NCBI RefSeq assembly: GCF_001865245.1
Contig: NZ_MKXB01000098.1
Span: 1 to 36,499, forward strand
Length of the DNA stretch: 36,499 nt
Reading direction: 5' to 3'
Source: Streptomyces sp. CC53
GTDB taxonomy: Bacteria > Actinomycetota > Actinomycetes > Streptomycetales > Streptomycetaceae
Below the pieces are notes generated by a model, which worked only from the letters and a program-made list of their open reading frames with translations, ran no database searches and was not told the origin of the DNA. Shown here piece by piece: positions 13,529 to 23,015 of this stretch (positions are counted from its first letter, which is position 1; the number at the start of each line of letters is the position of its first letter). Position numbers and translations under genes: made by a program.

Positions 13529-14287
13529 GTGACCCTCGATCTCAAAGCAGCGGCGGACCGGCGGATGCGCCGGGCCGTCATCTTCCTGGTCTCCCTGGTC
13601 CTGGTGCTCGTCGCCGCCCTGGTCGTCATCGCCGTACGCGGCGGCGACCCGCAAGCCACCACACCGGCCCCCGCACCGACCGCGAGCACCGCGGCACCCA
13701 CCTCGGCCCCCACACTGCCCCCGGATGACGGACCGTACGTCGCGCCCGCGCAGTACGTCGCTCTGCCCGACGGGGCCGAGCGCGTCGGGGAACTCCCGGT
13801 GAAGTTCCCCCACACTCCTGAGGGCGCAGTGGCCATGCTCGTGGCTTCCTCCCGCAACGCGTGGTCCTTCGACCCCGCCAAGCTCAAGGCCGGCGTCCTC
13901 ACCTACGCGACCGCCAGATATCGCGACGCCATGTCAGCCTCGGTGGAGGACGGCGTGCGGGGCAACCGGGAGTTCGCCGGCGTGCCCGCAACCGGCCCCA
14001 TCCCGCCAGGCGCCGCCCTGAACGCCTGGCCCATCGGTGTGAAGTGGACGGCGGTTGACTCCAACGCGGTGGACGCGCTCATCCTGTTGCGCGTCACCTC
14101 GTCTGCGGGGGAAGGCGCCCAGCCGAAAACCACCCTGGTGGTTCTCCCCGCTCGTGCGGTGTGGGAGTCAGGTGACTGGAAGGGCGATCCCACCGACCCC
14201 AAGCCCCTTCCTGATCCGGTGGACATCGGCACAGCCAAGTTCAATGAGGACGGGTGGAAAGCGATTCAGGAAGGGAACCGGCTGTGA
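13529..14287 (+). CDS. VirB8/TcpC-like conjugation protein
   Basis: A 252-aa protein starting with GTG 13529, 10 bases after the previous gene. One membrane helix at about residues 16-37 (VIFLVSLVLVLVAALVVIAV) is followed by a Pro/Thr/Ala linker and an extracytoplasmic domain of about 180 residues (TPEGAVAMLVASSRN... DALILLRVTSS). This layout, one TM plus NTF2-like domain, is that of VirB8/TcpC scaffold proteins in Gram-positive T4SSs. Its stop overlaps the next GTG, so it is coupled to the VirB6-like gene. Confidence 0.65.
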   Translation: MTLDLKAAADRRMRRAVIFLVSLVLVLVAALVVIAVRGGDPQATTPAPAPTASTAAPTSAPTLPPDDGPYVAPAQYVALPDGAERVGELPVKFPHTPEGAVAMLVASSRNAWSFDPAKLKAGVLTYATARYRDAMSASVEDGVRGNREFAGVPATGPIPPGAALNAWPIGVKWTAVDSNAVDALILLRVTSSAGEGAQPKTTLVVLPARAVWESGDWKGDPTDPKPLPDPVDIGTAKFNEDGWKAIQEGNRL

Positions 14288-15876
14288 CGCACCCAGTCCT
14301 TCACCGCATCGTCTCGATGGCCGGCGCGCTGATTCTCTTCTTCGGCCTCGCGGCCGCACCGGCCGCGGCCATGCCGTCGCAATCCACGGCCGCGGCACCG
14401 GCTGCCGCCCCCCAGGCCCCGCCTGCCTGGGACTGGATCGGCGCCGTCAAGTGCGGATCTCAGTTCTTCCCGAACGCGCCAAAAACCCCCGGTGGAATGC
14501 TGGAATGCGCAAAGCAGGCAATCAAGGGCGTCGAGAAAGGTACCGAACTTGCGAAAGACGGTGCCAGCGCAGCCGCGAAAGCGCTGGCGGGCACCATGAT
14601 CGGAGACGCCGCGAAAGCAATGGCAGAATTCGCGGGCGATTTCATGCGGATCACGTTCGGCTGGTGGCTGATGACCGACTCCGTACAGGTCAAGGACTCC
14701 GGCGTTCTCGGTGACCCGGATAAGCCCAGCGACCCCACACGGTCCCTCAGTCTGCACGCCCTGATGGTTGGCATCGGCGCGGGCATCGCCACCATTCTCG
14801 TGATGTTCCAAGGCATCAAGATGATCATCCTGCGCAAGGGCGCCCCCCTCGCGCAGGTTATCCAAGGACTCTTGATCAACATTGTGGTCAGCGCCGCCGG
14901 TGTCGGCATCATCGACGCCCTGTTGCTCGCCTCCGATCAGCTCGCCAAAGCCATCCTCTACGTCGGCTTCGGCGGTGGCACCGACGTTCCCGCCCGCATG
15001 GCGGTGGTCATGCTGCCCGCCATCGCAAACCCTATGGGCCTGCTCACCATCGCCATTGTGGGCCTGTGCGTCGGCGCAGTTCAGGTCGTGATGCTGTTCC
15101 TGCGTCAGGCGGCCATTCCGATTCAGGCGCTCTTGCTACCAATCGCCGGCGCTGGGCAGGTCGGCGGAGAGATCTCCCGTCAGTGGCTCCCGCGACTCTT
15201 CACCGCAATCATGGTCCTCATCGTCTACAAGCCGATGGCGGCCCTGATCATCGCCGTGGGCTTCACGGAAATGGCTTACGGAAACGGAATCCTCGATTTC
15301 GTCCGGGGCGTCGTGACCCTCGTCCTGTCGATCGTCGCCCTCAAGTCGCTGATGGCCCTGTTCGCCCCGCTCGGGCTGTCGATGGGCACCGCCGTAGCGG
15401 CTGGCGGCGGCCTCGCCGGCGCGCTGAGCGCGGTGGGCGGCGCCATCGGCTCCAGCCTGGGCAGCTCCGGAGGTGACAGCGGTTCGGGCGGTTCGGGCGG
15501 TGCCGGCGGTGCCGCCGGTTCCACAGCCATGTCCCACGCGGCCGACATGGAACGCAACCGCCCCTCCTCCGGGGGCGGCGGGGGCTCTTCGGAAGGGGCC
15601 AGCGCTGTTCAGCAATCCTCCGCGAGCATCCCCAGCCAGGGCGGCGGCGCGGCGGCGGCCGGCGGAGAGTCGGCGGCAGCAGCAGCGGAGGGCGCCACGG
15701 CGGCGGCCGGTGCAGGGCAGGCGGCGGCTGGCGGCTCGACCGCCGCGGCCTCGACCGCGACGGCGGCGGCCGGTGGGGCCGCGACGGGCGGAGCCGTGAC
15801 GGTCGCCCTCGTTGCGGCAGAGGCAACCAAGCAGGCCGTCAACAAAGCCGGCGGCGCGGTCGGCGGAACGGAGTAA
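14284..15876 (+). CDS. VirB6/TrbL-like multi-span membrane protein
   Basis: A 530-aa protein; GTG at 14284 overlaps the VirB8-like stop (GTGA). A signal-like helix (RIVSMAGALILFFGLAAAP) is followed by a soluble stretch, then at least five membrane segments between about residues 150 and 390 (MVGIGAGIATILVMFQG, LLINIVVSAAGVGIIDALLL, LLTIAIVGLCVGAVQVV, IMVLIVYKPMAALIIAV, VVTLVLSIVALKSLMAL). The last 140 residues are a low-complexity Ser/Gly/Ala tail. The layout is that of VirB6/TrbL channel components. The Ala/Gly tail is of unknown use and may be a spacer on the outside. Confidence 0.75.
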   Translation: MTHPVLHRIVSMAGALILFFGLAAAPAAAMPSQSTAAAPAAAPQAPPAWDWIGAVKCGSQFFPNAPKTPGGMLECAKQAIKGVEKGTELAKDGASAAAKALAGTMIGDAAKAMAEFAGDFMRITFGWWLMTDSVQVKDSGVLGDPDKPSDPTRSLSLHALMVGIGAGIATILVMFQGIKMIILRKGAPLAQVIQGLLINIVVSAAGVGIIDALLLASDQLAKAILYVGFGGGTDVPARMAVVMLPAIANPMGLLTIAIVGLCVGAVQVVMLFLRQAAIPIQALLLPIAGAGQVGGEISRQWLPRLFTAIMVLIVYKPMAALIIAVGFTEMAYGNGILDFVRGVVTLVLSIVALKSLMALFAPLGLSMGTAVAAGGGLAGALSAVGGAIGSSLGSSGGDSGSGGSGGAGGAAGSTAMSHAADMERNRPSSGGGGGSSEGASAVQQSSASIPSQGGGAAAAGGESAAAAAEGATAAAGAGQAAAGGSTAAASTATAAAGGAATGGAVTVALVAAEATKQAVNKAGGAVGGTE

Positions 15877-15882
15877 CGGAAC

Positions 15883-17325
15883 ATGACAACCGACCCACAA
15901 CCCCTCTACGGTGGCTGGCGCCGCAGCCGGTCTATGGGCATCTGGTCCCTGAACACCCCTCAGACGGTCATCGCTGTGGGCGCGATGCTGACCCCGATCA
16001 TGCTTATCGTCCTGGGCGGCTCGATCTCCACCCTGGCGGTGACGGTCCCGCTCGCCCTGGTCGTCATCGCCCTGACGGTGTGGCAGCGGCACGGCATGCC
16101 GCTGATGTCCTACGTCATCGGCCGCGCCCGCTGGTCCTGGGGCCACATGCGGGGCGAAACCTCCTACCGGTCGGTATTCCTGCCCTCGCCCGAAGGGCTC
16201 GACCTGCCGGGGATGGCCGCGCCGACCAAGCTCGTCCGGGCTGAAGCCCCCGACGGCCGCGGCCCGGTCGGCCTGGTCTGGAACCAGCGCACCGGCACCA
16301 TGACGGCCGCCCTCCTGCTCAACCCGGCCGGCTCCCTCCTCGCCTCCGGCACCACCGTGCGCACGCAGGTCACCGCCTGGGGTGACGCGCTGGCCCGGCT
16401 CGCCGACGAGGACGGCGTACGGGGTGCGTCCGTCACCCTTCAGATCACCCCGTCCTCGGGCGCGGCCCTGTCCGATCACGTCCGCGCCCGCCTGGAGGAG
16501 ACCGCGCCGCTCCTGGCGCGGCGGGTGGTCGGCGAGCTGGTGGACCGCGCGCCGCGGGCCTCCGCGCAGCTCGCCGCCTGGATGTCGCTCGTGATCGACC
16601 CGGCCGCATCCCCGCAACGACCCAAGGGCCCGGCGGAGGCAGCGGCCGTCGCCCTCGGCGCCCTGGACGCGGTGGACCTGGCCGGGGCCGGCGTGGACGT
16701 GCTGCGACGCGCCACCGACACCGACATCAAGCGTCTCGTCCGCGGCGCATTCAACCCGGCCGACATGGACGCCCCCGCCACCCAGGTCGAGGAACTGGTG
16801 TGGCATGAGGTGGGCCCCGTGGCCTCCGAGGACGATTGGGAGACGTACCAGCACGACGGCTACCACTCCGTCTCGTACGTGCTGCGGGAGGCCCCCCGCA
16901 AACTCGTGCCCTACGACGTGCTGTTGAAGCTCCTGGCGCCCGGCCAGTTCACCCGCAGGGTCACCCTCGCCTACCGCGTGCTGCCCACCGATGAGGCACA
17001 GGCCGTGGTCGAGCGGGAGGTGAACGCTGCGGAGGCGAAGGAGGAATACCGGCGGCGCACCAAGCGCACCGCCACCCGCCGCGAGCGCGTGGACCGCGAG
17101 CACGCCGAGCGGACGGCGGGCGAGGAAGCCACCGGCGCCGGAATGGTCCAGTGGTCCCTGTACGTGACCACCACGGTGAGCGATCCCGCGGACCTGCCCG
17201 CCGCACGCCGCGAGATCGACAAGGCCGCGCGGGCGTCCGGCGGCCTGCGACTGCGGCCCGCGTTCGGCGGCCAGTCCGCCGCAATGGTCGTCGGTCTCCC
17301 CGTCGGCATTCACCCCCTGCTGTAG
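15883..17325 (+). CDS. SCO6880-type protein (PrgI plus VirB4 N-terminal half)
   Basis: A 480-aa protein with two N-terminal membrane segments at about residues 28-62 (TVIAVGAMLTPIMLIVLGG and LAVTVPLALVVIALTVW) and a long cytoplasmic portion. In the SCO6880 family of actinobacteria, a PrgI-like membrane part is fused to sequence resembling the N-terminal half of VirB4. Here there is no Walker motif. The ATPase half is the next gene. The central region has DMDAPATQVEELVWHEVGP and the C-terminus ARASGGLRLRPAFGGQSAA, followed by a short end, which is like the VirB4 segment before its P-loop. Confidence 0.75.
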   Translation: MTTDPQPLYGGWRRSRSMGIWSLNTPQTVIAVGAMLTPIMLIVLGGSISTLAVTVPLALVVIALTVWQRHGMPLMSYVIGRARWSWGHMRGETSYRSVFLPSPEGLDLPGMAAPTKLVRAEAPDGRGPVGLVWNQRTGTMTAALLLNPAGSLLASGTTVRTQVTAWGDALARLADEDGVRGASVTLQITPSSGAALSDHVRARLEETAPLLARRVVGELVDRAPRASAQLAAWMSLVIDPAASPQRPKGPAEAAAVALGALDAVDLAGAGVDVLRRATDTDIKRLVRGAFNPADMDAPATQVEELVWHEVGPVASEDDWETYQHDGYHSVSYVLREAPRKLVPYDVLLKLLAPGQFTRRVTLAYRVLPTDEAQAVVEREVNAAEAKEEYRRRTKRTATRRERVDREHAERTAGEEATGAGMVQWSLYVTTTVSDPADLPAARREIDKAARASGGLRLRPAFGGQSAAMVVGLPVGIHPLL

Positions 17326-17339
17326 GAAGGACACCCAAC

Positions 17340-18863
17340 GTGAAACGCAAGCACACCGCCGGCAACGGCGCGTCGTCCCGGCGGGACCTATCCGCCGGGA
17401 CGACCGCGCCAGAGCCTACCGGGCGACTCAACCCCGCGGTGATCGCCTCCCGCCGGGGCTGGAAGGGCGCCGGCCGCGGCCGTGCCGCCCTCCTCGACGC
17501 CGGATCGGTCTACCTCTCCTCCACCGTGCAGACCGCCGGCCTGTACCCGTTCGTCCTCGGCGGCGGCCTGCCGCCCGAGGGCGTCCCCATCGGATACGAC
17601 CAGCTCACGCACGAACTCGTGTGCTTCGACCCGTCCGGCTGGATCGGCTCCCTCGTCACCAACCCCGGCGTGTGGATCATGGCCCAACCCGGCGTCGGCA
17701 AATCCGCCATCGCCAAACGGATCTGCCTCGTCTACACCTCCTACGGGTACAAGCTCGTCGTCCCCGGCGATGTGAAAGGCGAGTACGCCGAACTCGTCGG
17801 CGAGCTCGGCGGCCAGGTCGTCCGCATCGGCCGCGGCCTGGACCGCATCAACCCGCTGGACTCAGGGCCCATGCGCAAAGTCCTGCCCACCCTCGCCCCC
17901 GGCCGGCGTGACGCCCTCCTCGCAGAGATCAACGGGCGCCGCAGCGAGCTGCTGCACGCGCTGCTGACAACCGAGATGGACCGGCGGCCCAACCCGACCG
18001 AACGCAACGTCATCGAGCACGCGATCCGCATCGTGACGGCCGCGCACGTCGGCGAGGGAGACCCGATCATCCCCGACGTGGTCAAGGTGCTGCGCGACGG
18101 CCCCGACGAGCTGCGGGCACAGCTGATGGTCGACACCGAAGAGGATTACAAGGCCCTGGTCCGGGGGGTGACGCACGCACTGGAGAACCTGTGCGTCGGC
18201 CCGCTGTCCGGCCTGTTCGACGGCCCGACCACCACGCCGCTCGACCTGGCGGCCCCGGCCCTTTCCGTGGACCTGTCCAGCCTCCTGACTGCCGGTGACC
18301 ACGTGGTCAGTGCCGGTCTGCTGGCCACCTGGGCCTACGCCTACAGCTCCATCGACTCCGCCCGCGCGGTCGGCCTGATGAACTCCCCCCTTGTGCTGCC
18401 CCTGGATGAGATGTGGCGGGCCCTGCGTGCCGGCCCGGGCATCGTGGACGCCTTCGACTCCATGACCCGCCTGAACCGTGCCCGCAACGAGGTGACCCTG
18501 TTCATCACGCATTCGCTGCGGGACCCCGAGAGCCTGCCGACTCCGCAGGACCGTGCAAAGGCCCTGGGCATGATCGACCGCTGCGACTCGATGATCCTCG
18601 GGGCGCTGAGCGTCGGCGAGCTGGAACGGGTCTCGGCACAAAGGCCGCTGACGGACGCTGAGATTGCGCTCGTGGCGTCCTGGTCGTCCTCGTCCGGCAC
18701 GGGCCTCGACGGCACCCGCCAGGTGCACCCGGGCCGCGGGAAGTACCTGCTGCGGCTCGGCACCCGCCCGGGCACCCCGGTAAAGCTCCAGCTCACCGAC
18801 GCTGAGCGGCGCCTGTACGAGACCGACCCGTCCAAGAAACTCCACAAGGGGGATGCTGCATGA
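17340..18863 (+). CDS. VirB4-like T4SS ATPase (C-terminal half)
   Basis: A 507-aa ATPase; GTG at 17340 with AGGAAGG 9 bases upstream. Walker A is AQPGVGKSA at about residues 115-123 and Walker B VLPLDEMW at about 352-359. The chain has YKLVVPGDVKGEYAELV after the P-loop and a conserved TLFITHSLRD late in the protein, matching VirB4/TraC-type ATPases that energise substrate and pilus transfer. It lacks the VirB4 N-terminal half, which is provided by the preceding SCO6880-type gene. It overlaps the coupling-protein gene by ATGA. Confidence 0.8.
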   Translation: MKRKHTAGNGASSRRDLSAGTTAPEPTGRLNPAVIASRRGWKGAGRGRAALLDAGSVYLSSTVQTAGLYPFVLGGGLPPEGVPIGYDQLTHELVCFDPSGWIGSLVTNPGVWIMAQPGVGKSAIAKRICLVYTSYGYKLVVPGDVKGEYAELVGELGGQVVRIGRGLDRINPLDSGPMRKVLPTLAPGRRDALLAEINGRRSELLHALLTTEMDRRPNPTERNVIEHAIRIVTAAHVGEGDPIIPDVVKVLRDGPDELRAQLMVDTEEDYKALVRGVTHALENLCVGPLSGLFDGPTTTPLDLAAPALSVDLSSLLTAGDHVVSAGLLATWAYAYSSIDSARAVGLMNSPLVLPLDEMWRALRAGPGIVDAFDSMTRLNRARNEVTLFITHSLRDPESLPTPQDRAKALGMIDRCDSMILGALSVGELERVSAQRPLTDAEIALVASWSSSSGTGLDGTRQVHPGRGKYLLRLGTRPGTPVKLQLTDAERRLYETDPSKKLHKGDAA

Positions 18864-20617
18864 ATGACTCCAGCCACGGCGCGGGGGCGGCGGGGGCAGG
18901 CGCCCCGCTCGCGGTCCTCGGCGTCGTCGTCGGCTCCGCCGTGCTCTACACCGGCGCCCACATCGGCGGCACGCTCGGTGTCGCCCTCGCCGGCGGCGGC
19001 TGGGCCCCGCCCACCTACTCGATCAAGTCGGCCGTCGCCCTCGTCTCGGGCGGCCCGGGCCGACTGTGGCCGGGGCACGCGACGGCGGCCGGTGTCGGCA
19101 TGGCCGTGCTCCTGGTCCTCCTCCTCGTCGGCCTCTCGGTGGCCGGCTTCATGGTGTGGCGGCGGTTCTTCTCCCACCGTGCGGGCCTGGCAGGCATGCG
19201 CGACCTGGCGCCGCTCGCACCCAAGGAGATGACCGCCCGGGCCCGGGCCCTGCGGCCCTCCCTGAAAGGCCGCGAGCACATCGCCCCCGACGACACGGGC
19301 GTACTGCTGGGCAACCTCGACGCTCCGCGCGGCCCGGAGCTGCGGGCGAGCTGGGAGGACGTCCTGTTGGCGATCATGGCCCCCCGGTCGGGCAAGTCCA
19401 CGAGCATCGCCGTTCCGGCGCTGCTGCGGGCCCCCGGAGCCGTCATGCTGACCAGCAACAAGCCTGACGTGTTCGCGGTCACCCGGGCCCGCCGCCTGGA
19501 CGTGGGCGCGGTGTGGCTGCTCGACCCGCAGTCCATCACCCATTCCGACCGGGCGATGTGGTGGAACATGCTGGACTCGGCCCGCACCATCGAGGGCGCC
19601 GGACGGCTCGCCTCCCACTTCATCGCGGCCACCACCGACGAGAAAAGCCGCGGGGACTTCTGGATGGGAGCGGCCAAGAACCTGCTCACCGCGCTGTTCC
19701 ACGCGGCGGCCGTCTCCGGCGGCTCCGTGTCGGACGTGCTGGCCTGGCTGTCCACGCCGAGCGACCGCGGCCCGGTCAACGCACTGAAAGCCGCGGGCAA
19801 GGAAGCGCTCGCGCAGCAACTCGCCTCCACCGTGGCGGGCGCGGCCGACACCCGCGACGGCATCTACGAGACGGCCCGCCAGTGCGTCGCCTGCCTCCTC
19901 GACCCCGAAACGCTCGCCTGGGTCACCCCCGACCCACAAGCCCGCGAGTTCCGCCCGGCCGACTTCGTACGCTCCCGCGACACCCTCTATCTGCTGTCCA
20001 AGGACGGCGGCGGATCGGCGGCCGGCGTCATCGCCGCGGCGGCCGATGCGGTCCTCCGAGCCGCGATGGTGGCCGCCGAACGGGCCGGCGGCCGGCTCGA
20101 CGCCCCGTTGGTCGCCGTGCTCGATGAAGCGGCGAACGTGTGCCGCATCGAGGACCTGCCAGACCTGTACTCCCACCTCGGATCGCGCGGCGTCATCCCG
20201 GTGACCATCCTCCAGTCCTACCGCCAGGGCGTACGCGTCTGGGGCGAAGCGGGCATGGATGCCCTGTGGTCAGCAGCCACCATCAAGGCCCTGGGCTCCG
20301 GCCTGGACGATGCCGAGTTCGCAGAGAAAGTCTCCCGGCTCGTCGGCGAGCACAAAGTCAGCGAAACGTCCGTCTCGCACGGCTCGACCGGCCGCAGCGT
20401 CTCCACCTCCCGGCGCCGTGAACGGGTCATGGAAGCCGCGGAGATCCGCGCCCTGCCCAAGGGGAGGGCCCTACTGCTGGCAACCGGCGTCCGGATCGGC
20501 ATGATCCGCCTGCGGCCCTGGTACCTGGAACCCGACGCGGCTGACCTCTCCGCCGCGGCCGATGTCGAGACCGCCGAGATTGCGGCCCGCGCCTCGCGGA
20601 AGGTGATCGCCGCGTGA
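18860..20617 (+). CDS. VirD4/TraG-like type IV coupling protein
   Basis: A 585-aa coupling protein that would link the relaxosome to the channel. Two N-terminal membrane segments (APLAVLGVVVGSAVLYTG near 15-33 and VGMAVLLVLLLVGLSVAGFM near 78-98) precede the ATPase domain. Walker A is APRSGKSTS at about 173-181 and Walker B AVLDEAANV near 419-427. Later SYRQGVRVWGEAG and ATIKALGSGL are typical of TraG/TraD/VirD4 families. ATG overlaps the VirB4-like stop. The DUF4913 gene follows with another overlap. Confidence 0.9.
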   Translation: MNDSSHGAGAAGAGAPLAVLGVVVGSAVLYTGAHIGGTLGVALAGGGWAPPTYSIKSAVALVSGGPGRLWPGHATAAGVGMAVLLVLLLVGLSVAGFMVWRRFFSHRAGLAGMRDLAPLAPKEMTARARALRPSLKGREHIAPDDTGVLLGNLDAPRGPELRASWEDVLLAIMAPRSGKSTSIAVPALLRAPGAVMLTSNKPDVFAVTRARRLDVGAVWLLDPQSITHSDRAMWWNMLDSARTIEGAGRLASHFIAATTDEKSRGDFWMGAAKNLLTALFHAAAVSGGSVSDVLAWLSTPSDRGPVNALKAAGKEALAQQLASTVAGAADTRDGIYETARQCVACLLDPETLAWVTPDPQAREFRPADFVRSRDTLYLLSKDGGGSAAGVIAAAADAVLRAAMVAAERAGGRLDAPLVAVLDEAANVCRIEDLPDLYSHLGSRGVIPVTILQSYRQGVRVWGEAGMDALWSAATIKALGSGLDDAEFAEKVSRLVGEHKVSETSVSHGSTGRSVSTSRRRERVMEAAEIRALPKGRALLLATGVRIGMIRLRPWYLEPDAADLSAAADVETAEIAARASRKVIAA

Positions 20618-21246
20618 GCGACAACGCGCCGCCCGACAACGCGCCGCCCGACATCGAGGTTCTGGCTGAGGATTTCGAGGACTTGAAGGCGATCGTTTAC
20701 GGCTTCGCCACGCAGCTGGAGGACAACACCAACAAGATCAAACGCCTCGCCTCTGCTGCCGCCTCCGGCGACGGCCAGGACGACAACGGCGACAGCAACG
20801 GGAAGGACAAACAGAAGCCCAAGACACCGCCGTTCATCCTGTGGCTCTCGGGTGACCAGTACGCCCGCGAGCTGACCGCGCTGGCGTCCTGGGTGCAACA
20901 CCTGCTGGTGCCGTCCTACCTCGGGGAGATCTCCTCTTCCGCACCCTGGTGCGCGAGCTGGTGGCAGCACCCGCCGGCCGTCGCACGGCTCCACGCCTGC
21001 TGGCTGGCCTGGCAGGAACTCACCAACGCGGAAACCTGCGGGCTCACCGGTCCCTCGGTCTGGCACCGTGACCACCTGGACCCGATGCTGTCCCAGCTCC
21101 GCGCGGCCGATGGCCCCTTCGCCGGCTGCATGACCAACCCTGACCGCCCGCAGCACACCATGCTGCCGGTGCCGCCGGTCACACCGCTACCGCCCCTGCC
21201 GGTCGCCGAGCCGGCCGAAACGGATCAGGCAGAGGTAACCGCCTGA
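20614..21246 (+). CDS. DUF4913 protein, last gene of the transfer operon
   Basis: A 210-aa protein starting with GTG 20614, overlapping the coupling-protein stop. After an acidic N-terminus (EDFEDLKAIVYGF) and a charged linker, the DUF4913 signature appears: ALASWVQHLLVPSYLGE, WCASWWQHPPAVARLHACW, TGPSVWHRDHLDPML and CMTNPDRPQH. DUF4913 proteins are found in transfer operons of actinobacterial plasmids; the function is unknown. It is followed by a good terminator. Confidence 0.85.
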   Translation: MSDNAPPDNAPPDIEVLAEDFEDLKAIVYGFATQLEDNTNKIKRLASAAASGDGQDDNGDSNGKDKQKPKTPPFILWLSGDQYARELTALASWVQHLLVPSYLGEISSSAPWCASWWQHPPAVARLHACWLAWQELTNAETCGLTGPSVWHRDHLDPMLSQLRAADGPFAGCMTNPDRPQHTMLPVPPVTPLPPLPVAEPAETDQAEVTA

Positions 21247-21249
21247 GAG

Positions 21250-21267
21250 TTGGCGTGTACAAGCGAA
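21250..21267. repeat. TGTACA palindrome family, copy 2
   Basis: TTGGCGTGTACAAGCGAA, between the transfer operon stop and the terminator at 21267-21292, at the end of two convergent units. Confidence 0.6.
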
Positions 21268-21292
21268 AGGGCCGGAGTTTCCTCCGGCCCTT
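21267..21292. terminator. bidirectional terminator hairpin
   Basis: AAGGGCCGGAG (21267-21277) and CTCCGGCCCTT (21282-21292) form a perfect 11-bp stem with loop TTTC, followed by CTTGCTGT. It ends the transfer operon and, in reverse, the mobilisation operon. Confidence 0.85.
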
Positions 21293-21313
21293 CTTGCTGT
21301 CTTGCCCGCAGGC

Positions 21314-21784
21314 TCAGGCGATGTTGCGGCGCGCGGCGCCCGGGGGCGGTGTAGGTGCCCGGCCCGGGCCCTGGCCGCTCGGTGTGGGCGTGTTACGGCT
21401 GGCGCGTCCCTGGGTCCGCCGGCCCTTGGGGACGGTGGTGGACTGCACGGCTGCGGCTGCGGCGCGCGCGTCGATGGCGGACGTGTCCGCCTCGTGGGCG
21501 GCGAGTCCGTCCAGCCCTGCCGCATGGCTCCACTCGGCCCCGGCCTGGGCCAGGTCTCCGCGGCCGTCCGCCTCGGCGGCCGTGCCCCGGGCCGCATCCG
21601 CGTCGGCCCTGGCCACGTCCGAACGGGACTGTGCCGCCGCGCTGCTGCGGGCGAGCGCGGCAGCTTGGCGGCGGGCCTCGGCGTCGTCAGCCCCGTCCCC
21701 ACCTGTGGCGCCCGCGGGTTCCGCAGGTTTGCGGGCGGGCTGGTCGTCGCTTCCCCTTTGCGGGGCTCGCGCGTGCGGGTTCAT
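21314..21784 (-). CDS. Ala-rich hypothetical protein, 156 aa
   Basis: ATG at 21784 with a GGGAAGGGA site; it begins 25 bases after the previous stop, so it is the last gene of the mobilisation operon. The middle is an Ala/Asp/Arg helix with repeating ARADADAARG-like segments (EARRQAAALARSSAAAQSR), and both ends are basic and Pro-rich. No domain is recognised. It may be an accessory of the relaxosome, by position only. Confidence 0.55.
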   Translation of the reverse strand: MNPHARAPQRGSDDQPARKPAEPAGATGGDGADDAEARRQAAALARSSAAAQSRSDVARADADAARGTAAEADGRGDLAQAGAEWSHAAGLDGLAAHEADTSAIDARAAAAAVQSTTVPKGRRTQGRASRNTPTPSGQGPGRAPTPPPGAARRNIA

Positions 21785-21809
21785 CCGGTCGTCCCTTCCC
21801 GGGGGGGTG

Positions 21810-22937
21810 TCATCGGCTGTGGGTGCGGGTCGGTGTGGCCTGTGGCGCGGGCGCGGTCCGGGCCGCCTGAGGACCCGGCGCCGGGGTGGTTCCCGGTGTG
21901 GCGGTGGTCGACTGCGCGGACGCTGCGGCGGCCCTGGCGGGCGCCTGGGCGGCTGCGGTGTCCGGTGCGCTGGTGGTGGGCTTCGGTGCCGCGGTCGCTG
22001 TGGTGCCGGGTACCGGGGGAGTGGGGGCGGCTACTGGCGTCGGCGCTGTGGTGCGGGCGGGGACGGGGGTTTTGGCCTGGTCGGCGAGGAGCCCGCGGGC
22101 GGCCTCGGACGGGCTGAGGCTGATGCCCGCGGCGGCGGCCTGCTGCATGCGGGTCGGGATGCCAGCCAGGGCCTCGCGGGGGTTGTGTCCGGCCTCCTGA
22201 AGAGCCTTGATCTGGCTGGCAATGCCGGGCCACTCGCGGGAAGTGACCATCTGGCTCAACGCGCCCTCGTCGGCCAGGGACTCACGGGCGACGACAACGA
22301 GTCGTGAGTTTTCCTGGGCGCTGATGCCAAGCCGGGCGAGTTCCCGGCTGCGCTCTCCGAGCGCCGTGGGCCGGTCCTTGCGGGTGACCTTGGCGATGAT
22401 CTTCGCTACTGCTTGCTTGACCCACTCCACGATCTTCTTGAACATGCCGGGCCCTTCGCGCTGGGCGCGTTCCTGGCCGGGGGGAGGGGCCCACGGGTCA
22501 CGGAGGTTCGCGGCAGGCGATACGGTGACCCCGGGGGCGGGGGCTCCCGCTTTAAGGTCGGTGTCCATGCGCGTGATGACGGGGGCCGCGTCGGTGAGGA
22601 ATTGTCCGACGTTGACGCCGGCGCTCTCCAACTTCTTCAGTTCCCCGGCGAGCTGGGGCCACTGCGGGGCGTTCACCATGTCCTCGGCCACGGCCGGCGG
22701 CTTCACGATGCTCCGCACCATGTGCGCGTACCGCTCGTGGTCCGGGTTTACGGGCCGCTGAGCGGGCGTCTGCTGTGGTGTCGGGGCCGGTCGGGCTGTG
22801 GGGACTGCCCCGCGCCGGGATGCCTCGTTGAGTGCCCGCACGGTGAGAATCAGAACTTGCAGTGCGACGGCGGCTGTTTGGACGGCCTGCCCTGCCGCCC
22901 GTCCGGCTGCCTGTTCCATCGGGTTGGCATCGCTCAT
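21810..22937 (-). CDS. relaxase-associated protein with two copies of a shared repeat domain
   Basis: A 375-aa protein following the relaxase. Residues about 70-128 (APQWPQLAGELKKLESAG) and 212-268 (SREWPGIASQIKALQEAG, then NPREALAGIP) are related repeats. The same pattern occurs twice in the relaxase tail (AAWPALAATLKQVENAG and the less exact SATLAAYLIKASGEG), so the proteins share a small helical module with consensus WPxLAxxLxxLExAGxxPxxLL. Between the copies a basic helix (MFKKIVEWVKQAVAKIIAK) may be amphipathic. The C-terminus is a Pro/Thr/Ala linker. It may bind the relaxase or the same partner as the relaxase. Confidence 0.65.
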   Translation of the reverse strand: MSDANPMEQAAGRAAGQAVQTAAVALQVLILTVRALNEASRRGAVPTARPAPTPQQTPAQRPVNPDHERYAHMVRSIVKPPAVAEDMVNAPQWPQLAGELKKLESAGVNVGQFLTDAAPVITRMDTDLKAGAPAPGVTVSPAANLRDPWAPPPGQERAQREGPGMFKKIVEWVKQAVAKIIAKVTRKDRPTALGERSRELARLGISAQENSRLVVVARESLADEGALSQMVTSREWPGIASQIKALQEAGHNPREALAGIPTRMQQAAAAGISLSPSEAARGLLADQAKTPVPARTTAPTPVAAPTPPVPGTTATAAPKPTTSAPDTAAAQAPARAAAASAQSTTATPGTTPAPGPQAARTAPAPQATPTRTHSR

Positions 22938-23015
22938 CGGGTCACCCCGGCCAGAGTGCTTGTCATCTCCCGTTTCCCTCCAAAGTCGCCTCGTTCAACG
23001 GTAAGCCCCTGAGGG

